Below are positions 32,533 through 41,149 of a stretch of DNA of 64,000 nt, one piece after another; the first letter of the stretch is position 1; each line of letters starts with the position of its first letter. The position numbers and the translations under genes were made by a program. Under the pieces are notes generated by a model. That model was not told where the DNA came from, did not search any database, and saw only the letters and a list, made by a program, of their open reading frames with translations. The DNA lies in assembly GCA_910584485.1 (NCBI GenBank), contig CAJUAV010000002.1, forward strand, positions 124,001 to 188,000. Reading direction: 5' to 3'. The DNA comes from an uncultured Alistipes sp. (GTDB lineage: Bacteria; Bacteroidota; Bacteroidia; Bacteroidales; Rikenellaceae).

Positions 32533-34646
32533 GAAATACCCAGCTTGAACATGCGGGGGTTGAGCGGATAGTTCGCCGCGGAGAAATAGGCCCCCGTGCC
32601 GATCAGATCCTGGTTCAGGTGCTGCACCTTGACGAAGATGCGCATCCGCTTCCATTTCGCCATGAGGAAGGCATCGAGATAGGGATAGCCGCCCACCTCG
32701 ATCTCCCGTTGGTTGTAGTAGGCCGAAAGCGCGGGATCGTACGAGGGAGCGTGGTATTTCGTATTGTAGCGGCCGTCGATGCCCGCCTGCAACCGCAGGA
32801 CGTTGCGCACGACCCAAAATTCGTAGTAGTACGACAGGTAGGCCGCCACGTGGGGCACCGGTGCGATCGCCTCGTTCGAACTGCGCTGGAGCAGGATCCG
32901 ATGGTCGAGGTGGAAGCCGCCGAGGCGGAAATCCTTGCGCAGGTAGGCCGCCGTCACCTTCACCTCGTCGCCCTGCACGACGCGGGCGTCGGCCCCGTAG
33001 TAGATCGGATTCGAAAGGAAGCTCTGCCGCAGCCCCGCCTCCAGTCCGTAATCGGGAATCGCGAGCGTCCCCTCGAAGCGGGTCTCCGTCTCGCGGCTGA
33101 AGGCGTTGTCCCAGATGTAGTGGTTCGTGTAAAGGTGCTCCTGCCAGTAGCTCGGCGAGCGGCGTTCGAGCGAGAAACGGCCGTCGAGAATCACCGCATG
33201 GCCGCGCAGGCGCGTCGTCAGCGCCACATGCCCGCCGACCGAAAGGTCGCCGCTCCGATCGCCCGTCGGGTGGAAGGAGACGTTGGCATCCCAGTCGGCG
33301 AAACGTTTGATCTTGCCGCTCACGGCGCCGTAGACGTAGTAGTCGGTTTCGCGCGTCTTGCCGTAGCGCCCCGTCAGGTAGTCTTCGGCATCGAACTGCG
33401 CATAGGTGTGCAGGTCGATCCCCACGCCCGCGTCGATCGTTCCGATCACCCCGTTGCGGTCCCACGGCTGCGCCTGCACGAAGAAGCGGTTCGAGATGCG
33501 GCGCTCGTAGAGCGAGTCGCGCGACCGCTGCGGATTGATGTACCAGTCCTTGTAATACTCATCCGTCGCGGCGACGAAATCGCCGTTCTCGTCGCGGTGG
33601 TCGCGCTCGTTCGTATAGGGGGCCCGCAGATCGGAGTAGGTTTTGCTCCAGGCGCTGTACTCGAAGGCATGGCCGACGTAGACGGCCGAGAGGTCGGCCA
33701 TCGAAAAGTCGCGGTCGGTCAGGCGCTGCAGCGGAATGCCGTACGACTGCACGACGTAGAAGGCGTTGTTGCGGTAGGTGTTCTGCGCCTCGGCGTCGGC
33801 CAGCTTCATCGGCACGCCCGACGGCATCTGGAAGACCGTGTCGGCAATCGCCCACTCGCCCACCACGCCGCCGTTCTCCTGCTGCTCGATGTGGTTGTTG
33901 TAGTACCCCGCATGGACCGAATAACGACGCCCCGTATGGTTGACGGCCACCGACAGCGTGTGGTTCTTCGTGCGCGACCACTCGTACAGACCGCGCGTGC
34001 CGCGAGCCTTGTAGTCGAGGTTGAAGCCCGTCGACGGCGAGATGTTCTGCGCATGGAGGATCCCGAAATTCTCCTCGCGGAAACGCTTCTGCCCCGACTC
34101 GATGTAGGTCAGCCGCGTCACGGGGCGCTTGACGTTATAGAAAGGGATGTTCCCGAGGCGGAACGTATAGGCGTCGTAGGGCTGCGCGAAAGCGAAATCG
34201 CGCTCGGTCGAGCGACGGAAATAGTTGATCGGCAACGACGTCTGTCCGAGCGCTCCCTGGGCGATGTCGCCCACGTCCTCGCGGTAGAAGGGATAGTCGA
34301 TGCGGAAATCGGTCAGCGTCGTATCCATCGGCACGATCTGCACGCGGTTGAAGCGCTCGCTCACGTTGTAGCGGAAATTGGGCAGCGCGCGCAGCGAGTC
34401 GCCGAAGAAATAGGATTCGAGCGGTTTGCGGATGCGGCGTTCGCGGCGGGTCGTGTCGCTACCCTCGCCTTCGCCCTCCTCCTCGGTTTGGTCGTAAGGA
34501 TTCGAGCCGTACAGATTCGCACTCTGCCCGTTGCGTTGGGCGCGCATCAGGTCGCGGGCGTTGAACCCCTGCGCACGGGCGGCTCCGAAGGGGAGCAGCA
34601 GCAGGGCGAAAAGCGTCGGCAGAAGGACGTTGAGCGGACGGGACAT
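32514..34646 (-). CDS. Putative outer-membrane porin (Porin_10 type)
   Basis: A 710-residue secreted protein with signal peptide ending in GAARAQ. After an acidic linker (TEEEGEGEGSDTTRR) the whole chain is aromatic-rich amphipathic strands with Arg/Asp turns (for example ALTTRLRGHAVILDGRFSLE). It ends in LGISWGFYD, typical of an outer-membrane beta-barrel. The closest family by feel is the Bacteroidota putative porin family. The start at 34646 opens the signal peptide; a -7-like AACTTTGC box lies about 20 nt upstream. It is co-transcribed with the lytic transglycosylase. Confidence 0.8.
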   Translation of the reverse strand: MSRPLNVLLPTLFALLLLPFGAARAQGFNARDLMRAQRNGQSANLYGSNPYDQTEEEGEGEGSDTTRRERRIRKPLESYFFGDSLRALPNFRYNVSERFNRVQIVPMDTTLTDFRIDYPFYREDVGDIAQGALGQTSLPINYFRRSTERDFAFAQPYDAYTFRLGNIPFYNVKRPVTRLTYIESGQKRFREENFGILHAQNISPSTGFNLDYKARGTRGLYEWSRTKNHTLSVAVNHTGRRYSVHAGYYNNHIEQQENGGVVGEWAIADTVFQMPSGVPMKLADAEAQNTYRNNAFYVVQSYGIPLQRLTDRDFSMADLSAVYVGHAFEYSAWSKTYSDLRAPYTNERDHRDENGDFVAATDEYYKDWYINPQRSRDSLYERRISNRFFVQAQPWDRNGVIGTIDAGVGIDLHTYAQFDAEDYLTGRYGKTRETDYYVYGAVSGKIKRFADWDANVSFHPTGDRSGDLSVGGHVALTTRLRGHAVILDGRFSLERRSPSYWQEHLYTNHYIWDNAFSRETETRFEGTLAIPDYGLEAGLRQSFLSNPIYYGADARVVQGDEVKVTAAYLRKDFRLGGFHLDHRILLQRSSNEAIAPVPHVAAYLSYYYEFWVVRNVLRLQAGIDGRYNTKYHAPSYDPALSAYYNQREIEVGGYPYLDAFLMAKWKRMRIFVKVQHLNQDLIGTGAYFSAANYPLNPRMFKLGISWGFYD

Positions 34647-34687
34647 GCGAAGGATCGTTTCGGGCAAAGTTACGAAAAAAATCCGGA

Positions 34688-35410
34688 CTACCGCTTTTCG
34701 CGGCAGCCGAGGTGCCGCACGAGCGAGAGCGCCACGTAGAGCGTCACGACGGCGGGGACGGCCAACAGCAGCAGCGAGCAGCCCCACAGCACGACGAAGA
34801 GCACGGCGCAGGCGGCCAGGAAGCCGTAGCGCAGCTCGTTGCCGCGCCAGCCGAAGCCGTGGAACTTGAGGGCGAACATGCGCAGCGGCGAGACCATCAG
34901 CAGCCCCGTCGCCAGTGCGACGGCCAGGATCGCCTCCCGCGGCACGGGGAGGGCGTAGCGCTGACCGATCAGGCCGAGCGAGGCGCAGAAGAGCGCCGCG
35001 GCGGGCGACGGCAGGCCGCAGAACTCCGTGCGCTGCGTCTCGTCGATGTTGAATTTCGCCAGGCGCAGCGCCGCGCAGGCCGTGAAGAAGAAGAGGCCGA
35101 AGGCGGGCCAGTCGGCACCGTCGAGCCACAGCCCCTGCTGCCGCTGGTAGAGGGCGAAGAGGATGGCGGCGGGGGTGAAGCCGAAGGTCACGTCGTCGGC
35201 CAGCGAGTCGAGCTGGACGCCGAGCGGACCGCTCTGCCCCAGCAGGCGCGCCGCGAAGCCGTCCAGAAAATCGAAAAGGGCCGCCGCGATCATCAGGACG
35301 AAGGCGGCCGTCAGGTCGCCGTAGCGCAGGGCCATGACCGCCCCGAGGGCGCCGCACAGCAGGTTCGAAAGCGTCAGCAGGTTCGGTATGGTAATCAGTC
35401 GTACGTTCAT
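34688..35410 (-). CDS. pssA: CDP-diacylglycerol--serine O-phosphatidyltransferase
   Basis: A 240-residue inner-membrane enzyme making phosphatidylserine. The CDP-alcohol phosphotransferase motif DG-x2-AR-x8-G-x3-D-x3-D is complete: DGFAARLLGQSGPLGVQLD followed by SLADD. About six to eight membrane helices are seen. It is divergent from the guanylyltransferase gene, and their promoters overlap at 35445-35471. It is 41 nt upstream of the porin start. Confidence 0.92.
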   Translation of the reverse strand: MNVRLITIPNLLTLSNLLCGALGAVMALRYGDLTAAFVLMIAAALFDFLDGFAARLLGQSGPLGVQLDSLADDVTFGFTPAAILFALYQRQQGLWLDGADWPAFGLFFFTACAALRLAKFNIDETQRTEFCGLPSPAAALFCASLGLIGQRYALPVPREAILAVALATGLLMVSPLRMFALKFHGFGWRGNELRYGFLAACAVLFVVLWGCSLLLLAVPAVVTLYVALSLVRHLGCREKR

Positions 35411-35444
35411 GAGCCGAAAGGGTAAAAAATGTGCATGCAGGCGG

Positions 35445-35471
35445 CAAAGTTACGAAATATTTTTATCTTTG
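35445..35471. promoter_or_regulatory. Overlapping divergent promoters (pssA and guanylyltransferase)
   Basis: Minus strand TAACTTTG (35452-35445) for pssA and plus strand TATCTTTG (35464-35471) for the guanylyltransferase, only 11 nt apart. Both -7 boxes are exact; the -33 boxes are poor. Polymerase binding at one is likely to exclude the other. Confidence 0.65.
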
Positions 35472-35499
35472 TACCCGTAATACCTTATAAAGTATCTTC

Positions 35500-36573
35500 A
35501 TGAACACGAACCGTTACTGCGTCATCATGGCCGGCGGCATCGGCAGCCGCTTCTGGCCCAAGAGCCGCCAAACGATGCCCAAACAGTTTCTGGATATTCT
35601 CGGAACGGGCAAATCCTTCATCCGCCACACCTACGAGCGGTTCGCTCCGATGATCGCCCCGGATCACTTTCTGGTGGTCACCAACCGCCGCTACCGCGAC
35701 CTGGTTCTCGAACACCTGCCCGAACTGAAGCCCGAACAGGTGCTCTGCGAGCCCGTCGGCCGCAATACCGCCCCCTGCATCGCCTACGCGGCCTACCTGC
35801 TCCGCAAGACGGATCCCGCGGCCGAAATGGTCGTCACCCCCGCCGACCACCTCATCCTCGACGAGACGACCTTCCGCTCGATCATCGGCGAATGCTTCGA
35901 CTACGCCGCCGCGAACGGCGCCCTGATGACCGTCGGCGTGCAGCCCACCCGTCCCGACACGGGCTACGGCTACATCCAGGTCTCGGACGACGCCCCGATC
36001 AGCAAGGTGAAGTGCTTCACCGAAAAGCCCGATCTGGCGATGGCGCAGACCTTCCTCCAGAGCGGCGAGTTCTTCTGGAACTCGGGCATCTTCGTCTGGC
36101 AGGTGTCGTCGATCGTCGCCGCCTTCGCCAAATACCTGCCCGAACACCACCAGCTCTTCGAGCAGCTGCTGCCCGTCCTGCGCACCGCGGACGAGGAGGC
36201 AGCCGTCGAGCGGGTCTTCGCCGTCTGCCGCGCCGTCTCGATCGACTACGGCATCATGGAGAAGGCCGACAACGTCTTCGTCCGCTGCGGCGAGTTCGGC
36301 TGGAGCGACGTGGGCACCTGGGGCTCGGTCTACCAGCACGCCCGCAAGGACCGGTACGCCAACGCCGTGCCGAGCGAGGGGTGCTACCTCTACGACACGC
36401 GTTCGTCGCTCGTCTCGATCCCCAAAGAGAAGGTGGCCGTCATCAGCGGCCTGAAGGACTACATCGTCGTCGACACGGAGGACGTGCTGATGATCTGTCC
36501 CCGCAGCGAAGAGCAAAACATCAAGAAATACATCGACGAGGTCAAGTTCCACAACGGCGAACGCTACATCTGA
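35500..36573 (+). CDS. manC: Mannose-1-phosphate guanylyltransferase
   Basis: A 357-residue cytoplasmic enzyme making GDP-mannose from GTP and mannose 1-phosphate for surface glycans. The N-terminal signature MAGGIGSRFWPKSR and the following MPKQFLDI are diagnostic, with GRNTAPCIAY and VTPADHLI also conserved. It lacks the C-terminal phosphomannose isomerase domain of the long ManC form, so it is the single-function type. It is the first of three genes (this, the LtaS-like protein, murF) directed to the cell surface. Confidence 0.92.
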   Translation: MNTNRYCVIMAGGIGSRFWPKSRQTMPKQFLDILGTGKSFIRHTYERFAPMIAPDHFLVVTNRRYRDLVLEHLPELKPEQVLCEPVGRNTAPCIAYAAYLLRKTDPAAEMVVTPADHLILDETTFRSIIGECFDYAAANGALMTVGVQPTRPDTGYGYIQVSDDAPISKVKCFTEKPDLAMAQTFLQSGEFFWNSGIFVWQVSSIVAAFAKYLPEHHQLFEQLLPVLRTADEEAAVERVFAVCRAVSIDYGIMEKADNVFVRCGEFGWSDVGTWGSVYQHARKDRYANAVPSEGCYLYDTRSSLVSIPKEKVAVISGLKDYIVVDTEDVLMICPRSEEQNIKKYIDEVKFHNGERYI

Positions 36574-36593
36574 CGCCGCCCCGTCCGACCACC

Positions 36594-36624
36594 GACGCCC
36601 CGTCCCCGCGGGGCGCCGCTTTTT
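36594..36624 (+). terminator. Weak terminator or attenuator
   Basis: Stem CGCCCCG with CGGGGCG, then CCGC and five T residues, just after manC and 6 nt before the next ATG. The stem is short, so partial read-through is likely. Confidence 0.45.
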
Positions 36625-36630
36625 AAACCC

Positions 36631-38727
36631 ATGAAACGCTACACCCATCTCTCCGACACCTACTCGACGACCGCCCTGCGGCTCGTCGTGCTGCTCCTCT
36701 TCCTGCAACTCGGCCGCTGGTGGTTCTACCTCTACAACCGCGACCTGCTGGGCGCCATCCCCTTCGGGGAGCTGCTGACGATCGCTTGGGGCGGCCTGCG
36801 CTTCGACCTCGCGGCAGCCGTACTGCTGACGCTGCCCTGGCTCCTGCTGCGCATCCTGCCCTTCGACTTCGTCTACGGACGCCGCTACACGCTGCTGACC
36901 GACACGCTCTACGCCTTTGGCGGATCGGCGGGCCTCGTCGCGAACCTCTGCGACACCCCCTACTACCGCTTCACCGGGATGCGCACGCAGGCGCTCCACC
37001 TCTCCGAAATCTTCCAGGACGAGGCGACGGCCGACGTGCTGGGGGCCCACCTGCGCAGCCATGCGGGGCTGGCGCTCGCGGGGGCGGGCTTCATCGCCCT
37101 CTTCCTCTTCGTCGCCTTCCGCTTCCGCGCCGTGCCGCCCGCCCGCCGACGGATGCAGCGGCGCTGCACCGCCGCAGTCGTCGCACTGGCGGCGATCTTC
37201 TTCGCCATGCGCGGATCGTTCGATTTCCGGGTCCACCCGTTGCAGCTCACCGACGCACACGCCTACTGCTCGGCCAACAACCGCACGGCCCTCGTACTGA
37301 ACACCCCCTTCTCGGTGCTGCGTACCGTCGGCAAGGATTTCTCGCTCAAGCCCTACGCCTTCTTCACCCCCGAAGAGCTCGCCGCACGCCGCCCCGACCG
37401 TCACACGGCATCGGGAACCGTGACGGCCCGCGGCGCACGGACGGACGCGGGGAGCGATGCGGATGCGCGGACCAAGAAGGACGATACGGCCTTGCGGGCA
37501 GAGGTGGCCGCGGGAAATGATGCGACCGCAAAAACGACTGCGGGAACGGAGGCCGTTGCGGGCGAGGCCCGTTTCACGCGCCGCAACGTCGTGCAGATCA
37601 TCCTCGAAGGGTGCGGCGACACCTTCATCGGAGCCCTGAACCCCTTCGCCGCGGAGGAGCCGATCGCCGATCTGTCGCTCACCCCCTTCCTCGATTCGCT
37701 CGCCGCGCAATCGCTCCTCTTCACCGATTTCTACACCCACCTGCGCAAGTCGAGCGCCGGCATCACGGCGATTCTCGGCGGCATACCCGCCTACAGCCCC
37801 TTCCTCTACATGCTCTCGCCCTACCGCGACAACGAGGTCGAGACGCTCGCCTCGCTGCTCGGCGACGAAGGGTATGCGTCGGCCTTCTTCTGCGGCTGCA
37901 ACAAGGGGTCGTTCGCCTTCGCGGGGATGTCCGAGGCCTTCGGATACGACCGTTTCTTCGACCGCACCGACTACGAGGCGATCCACGGCGGCGGCGACTA
38001 CGACGGCCAATGGGGCATCTTCGACCACGCGATGGCCGCCCACCTGCTGCACGAGCTGAACACGATGCCCGAGCCGTTCCTCGTCAGCTGGTTCACCCTC
38101 AACACCCACAACCCCTTCACGATCCCCGAAGCCTACCGCGCCGCCGTCCGCTCGCCGCGCGGGACGATGCACGGCACGGTCGAGTACATCGACCGCGTGC
38201 TGCGCGACTTCTTCGCCGCCGCATCACGCGAGCCGTGGTTCGCCCGCACGCTCTTCGTCATCACCGCCGACCACGGCCACGCCGCGGGACGGCCGCTCTA
38301 CGACAACCCCGCCCAGCTCAACCGCATTCCGCTGCTGCTCTACACCCCCGACGGCTCGATCGCCGCACGCCGCAGCGACCGCGTGGGCGGCCAGATCGAC
38401 ATCGCACCGACCATCCTCGACGCACTGCACTATCCGAAACCCTGGTTCTCGCTGGGCAGCAGTCTCTTGAACGAAATCGGGGGGGGGACTTGCCTCTTCG
38501 ACGACCAGACCGATCTGCGCTGGGTCGAGGGCGACCGCATGCTGCGCATCGACAAGGAGCGCCTGACGCCGATCGCCCTCTACGACCATCGGCGCGATCC
38601 GCTGCTCACGACCGACCTGGCGCCGCGCGAACCCGAGCGGGTGGCCCGCATGCTCGACGGGGCGCGCGCCCTGTTGCAGGACCAGCGTGCCCGTCTGATC
38701 GAAAACCGTCTCAAATCCGATGAATAG
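36631..38727 (+). CDS. LtaS-like phosphoglycerol transferase (alkaline phosphatase superfamily)
   Basis: A 698-residue inner-membrane protein with about five N-terminal helices (to about residue 205), a low-complexity linker (residues about 255-310, Ala/Thr/Asp-rich), and an extracytoplasmic sulfatase-fold domain. Metal and nucleophile regions visible are IILEGCGD, FYTHLRKSSAGI (the nucleophile is probably a Ser/Thr here) and ITADHGHAAG (late His/Asp ligands). The likely role is transfer of phosphoglycerol or a similar group to a surface glycan or lipid. A run of nine G at 38479-38487 (codons for Gly-Gly-Gly) lies 80 codons from the end. It overlaps murF by 8 nt. Confidence 0.82.
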   Translation: MKRYTHLSDTYSTTALRLVVLLLFLQLGRWWFYLYNRDLLGAIPFGELLTIAWGGLRFDLAAAVLLTLPWLLLRILPFDFVYGRRYTLLTDTLYAFGGSAGLVANLCDTPYYRFTGMRTQALHLSEIFQDEATADVLGAHLRSHAGLALAGAGFIALFLFVAFRFRAVPPARRRMQRRCTAAVVALAAIFFAMRGSFDFRVHPLQLTDAHAYCSANNRTALVLNTPFSVLRTVGKDFSLKPYAFFTPEELAARRPDRHTASGTVTARGARTDAGSDADARTKKDDTALRAEVAAGNDATAKTTAGTEAVAGEARFTRRNVVQIILEGCGDTFIGALNPFAAEEPIADLSLTPFLDSLAAQSLLFTDFYTHLRKSSAGITAILGGIPAYSPFLYMLSPYRDNEVETLASLLGDEGYASAFFCGCNKGSFAFAGMSEAFGYDRFFDRTDYEAIHGGGDYDGQWGIFDHAMAAHLLHELNTMPEPFLVSWFTLNTHNPFTIPEAYRAAVRSPRGTMHGTVEYIDRVLRDFFAAASREPWFARTLFVITADHGHAAGRPLYDNPAQLNRIPLLLYTPDGSIAARRSDRVGGQIDIAPTILDALHYPKPWFSLGSSLLNEIGGGTCLFDDQTDLRWVEGDRMLRIDKERLTPIALYDHRRDPLLTTDLAPREPERVARMLDGARALLQDQRARLIENRLKSDE

Positions 38728-39979
38728 CACGCTTTACGACTTTTTCCGCGCCCATCCCGCCGTCTCGACCGACACGCGGCGCATCCTGCCCGATTCGCTC
38801 TTTTTCGCCCTTCGCGGCGCCACCTTCGACGGCAACCGCTTCGCTCGCGAAGCGCTCGACAAGGGTGCCGCCTACGCCGTGGTGGACGATCCCGCCGCCG
38901 CGGACGACCCGCGGACGATCCTCGTCGACGACTCCCTGACCGCCCTGCAGGAGCTGGCGCGGGAGCACCGCCGCGCCCTCGGCCTGCCGATTCTGGCCGT
39001 GGCGGGCAGCAACGGCAAAACCACCACGAAGGAGCTCGTCAGCCGCGTGCTGGCCGAGCGGTATGCACTCTGCGCCACGCGCGGCAACCTCAACAACCAC
39101 ATCGGCGTGCCGCTGACGCTGTTATCCATGACCGAGGCGACGCAGTTCGGCGTTGTCGAGATGGGGGCCAGCGCCTGCGGCGAAATCGCCCGCCTGTGCG
39201 CCATCGCGGAGCCCGACTACGGCATTCTGACCAACATCGGCCGCTCCCACCTCGAAGGCTTCGGCGGTCCCGAGGGGATCCGCCGCGGCAAAGGCGAACT
39301 CTACGACTTCCTGGCGCTCGGCGGCGGCACCGCCTTCGTGCGGGCCGAAGACGAGGTGCTGTGCGCCATGGCGGCCGAGCGGCTCGCATTGAAGGTCGCA
39401 TCCTATTCCGAACAGGCGGCCGACGGGATCGAAAGCGCCCTCGAAGGGGACTACAACCGCTACAACATCGCGGCGGCGGTCGCCATCGGACGTCGTTTCG
39501 GGGTCGACGATGCGGCGATCCGCCGCGCCATCGCCTCCTACACGCCCGACAACAACCGTTCGCAGCGTACCGAGACGCCGCGCAACACGCTCGTCGTCGA
39601 CTGCTACAACGCCAACCCGTCGAGCATGGGGGCTTCGGTCCGTCATTTCCTCGCCGAACCGCTCCGAAGCCGCACACGACGCGTGCTGATGCTGGGCGAC
39701 ATGCTGGAGCTGGGCGCCTGGTCGCTCGACGAACATCGGGCGATCCTCCGTCTGGCGGCTGCCGATACGGCGGCGACGCTGTGGATCGTGGGCCGCGAGT
39801 TCGGCCGCGCCTGCGAAGCGCTGCGGCAGGAGGGATTCGACGCAGACGGACGCATCCGCTGCTTCGCCTCCTGCGACGAGCTGCGGGAGGCGCTTGCCGC
39901 CGAACCGATCGTCGGAGCGCTGGTGCTGCTCAAAGGATCGCGCGGCATCGGGCTCGAACGGGCGGTGGAGCTGTTGTAG
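38720..39979 (+). CDS. murF: UDP-N-acetylmuramoyl-tripeptide--D-alanyl-D-alanine ligase
   Basis: A 419-residue cytoplasmic Mur ligase adding D-Ala-D-Ala to the peptidoglycan precursor. The ATP P-loop is AVAGSNGKTTTKEL. The following RGNLNNHIGVP and VVEMGASACGEI blocks and the C-terminal DNNRSQR and DCYNANPSSM are typical of MurF. The ATG sits inside the last codons of the LtaS-like gene (8-nt overlap), so translation is coupled. Past its stop the sequence becomes repeat array 6 within 30 nt. Confidence 0.94.
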   Translation: MNSTLYDFFRAHPAVSTDTRRILPDSLFFALRGATFDGNRFAREALDKGAAYAVVDDPAAADDPRTILVDDSLTALQELAREHRRALGLPILAVAGSNGKTTTKELVSRVLAERYALCATRGNLNNHIGVPLTLLSMTEATQFGVVEMGASACGEIARLCAIAEPDYGILTNIGRSHLEGFGGPEGIRRGKGELYDFLALGGGTAFVRAEDEVLCAMAAERLALKVASYSEQAADGIESALEGDYNRYNIAAAVAIGRRFGVDDAAIRRAIASYTPDNNRSQRTETPRNTLVVDCYNANPSSMGASVRHFLAEPLRSRTRRVLMLGDMLELGAWSLDEHRAILRLAAADTAATLWIVGREFGRACEALRQEGFDADGRIRCFASCDELREALAAEPIVGALVLLKGSRGIGLERAVELL

Positions 39980-40009
39980 GCGGACGGACTCGGTTGCCGC
40001 GTCGGGCAG

Positions 40010-40625
40010 CGGACGGCACGCATCGATATGCGCTCGGCGATTCGGCCCGCAGCCGAGCGGAGGGGCCTGCCGCGAGCCCTTCGGCGAGTTGCAGCCCTCC
40101 GCCCGGGGGCGGCTGCGGGCTGCACGCACTTACGTGCGATCTTTATTTTACGCGTTTACGCGGGCCTTCGCGGACGACGCGACGGGCTGCCGATGGCTGC
40201 AAGGTCGAACCATTCGGGACGCAGCTTGCGAAGGGACGCGATAGGCGGGCCTTCGCAAGGGCGAAGCTGCGGCCCGTCCTTGCTTCGCAATGACCGAAAC
40301 ACCCCATCCAAATACGAAGCTGCGTGCCTCCACTGCGAGACGAACCCGCCGATCACGTACGCCCCCGAAGCCTGCCGCACAAACGGAGGTTCGCCGCCGG
40401 CGGCAGGAGGCATGTCGAGCCTGCGGGCGAGACTTGCCGTCCGCCGCAGGGAGCGTAGGCGAACGGCACGCACATGCGTGCGACCTTCGGGCAGCTGCCT
40501 GCAAAACCCGCTGCGGGCGGAGGCGAAAAGCGGGCCTAAAGCCAGGCGAAGCCCGCCCTTGCTTCGCAATGACCGCCCCCATCCAAATGCAAAACTGCGT
40601 GCCGCCCCTCCCGCATCGACCCGAC
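40010..40625. repeat. Palindromic repeat array 6
   Basis: About 600 bp between murF and the small HTH gene. It holds a GCAGCCCTCCGCC...GGCTGCGGGCTGC module near 40090, the connector and GCGGGCCTTCGC module near 40213-40275, the GCCGTCCGCCGC...GGCGAACGGC module near 40435, and repeats of CCTTGCTTCGCAATGACCG about 280 bp apart. No gene is supported. Confidence 0.85.
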
Positions 40626-40641
40626 CTCGCCCCTCCCGCAC

Positions 40642-40675
40642 AAAAAAGCCCTGCCTCCGGTAAAGGAAGGCAGGG
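40642..40675 (-). terminator. Terminator of the small HTH gene
   Basis: Minus strand: CCCTGCC paired with GGCAGGG, then six T residues (40647-40642). It lies 30 nt after the stop at 40707. Confidence 0.9.
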
Positions 40676-40706
40676 CGGGACAGATTCGTCCGTGAAACGA
40701 TGACGA

Positions 40707-40949
40707 CTATTTCAGTTCGTCGAGAATGCGCTTCGCAGCATCCAAAATGGTCGTGTCGTCCAGCGTCACGATGCCGCCGTCCGGTCCCGATTCGTAATGT
40801 ACGCCGACACACTCTTTCGCGGCATGGCTGCCTCCGAAATAATTGCGTACGGTCTCCACATCCAATCCGAGTTCATCCGCAATGCGCTGCGAGCTACCGC
40901 TCGGCAGTTTGTCCTTGATACGGCGCAGTTCGTTAAAAGTGATAATCAT
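40707..40949 (-). CDS. Small HTH-type DNA-binding protein
   Basis: An 80-residue protein. The first half reads as a helix-turn-helix (LRRIKDKLPSGSSQRIADEL, then GLDVETVRNYFGG), close to a short family in Bacteroidota that uses an LP-G-x-x-x-IA pattern. The second half ends in VTLDDTTILDAAKRILDEL, a dimerisation-type helix. It is likely a small transcription factor; target unknown. It has its own exact-spaced promoter and a terminator, so it is monocistronic. Confidence 0.75.
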   Translation of the reverse strand: MIITFNELRRIKDKLPSGSSQRIADELGLDVETVRNYFGGSHAAKECVGVHYESGPDGGIVTLDDTTILDAAKRILDELK

Positions 40950-40985
40950 AGTCGGTATAGTTTATAAGTGATTGAGTTCGCACAA

Positions 40986-41017
40986 CTAAATTACGACAAA
41001 TTAACCGATCTGCCAAA
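40986..41017 (-). promoter_or_regulatory. Promoter for the small HTH gene
   Basis: Minus strand: TTTG (41017-41014), 20-nt spacer, TAATTTAG (40993-40986). The -7 box has one mismatch. Confidence 0.7.
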
Positions 41018-41149
41018 TTTCGAACCAAAAAAAACGCAAAACGGGCGAAAACAACCGAAAACGCAGCGAACGACGTCCGAAAACGACCGATCCGCAGTCG
41101 CCCCTGACGGACGATTGCGGATCGGGAACAAAGAGGTCTCTTCAAAAAA

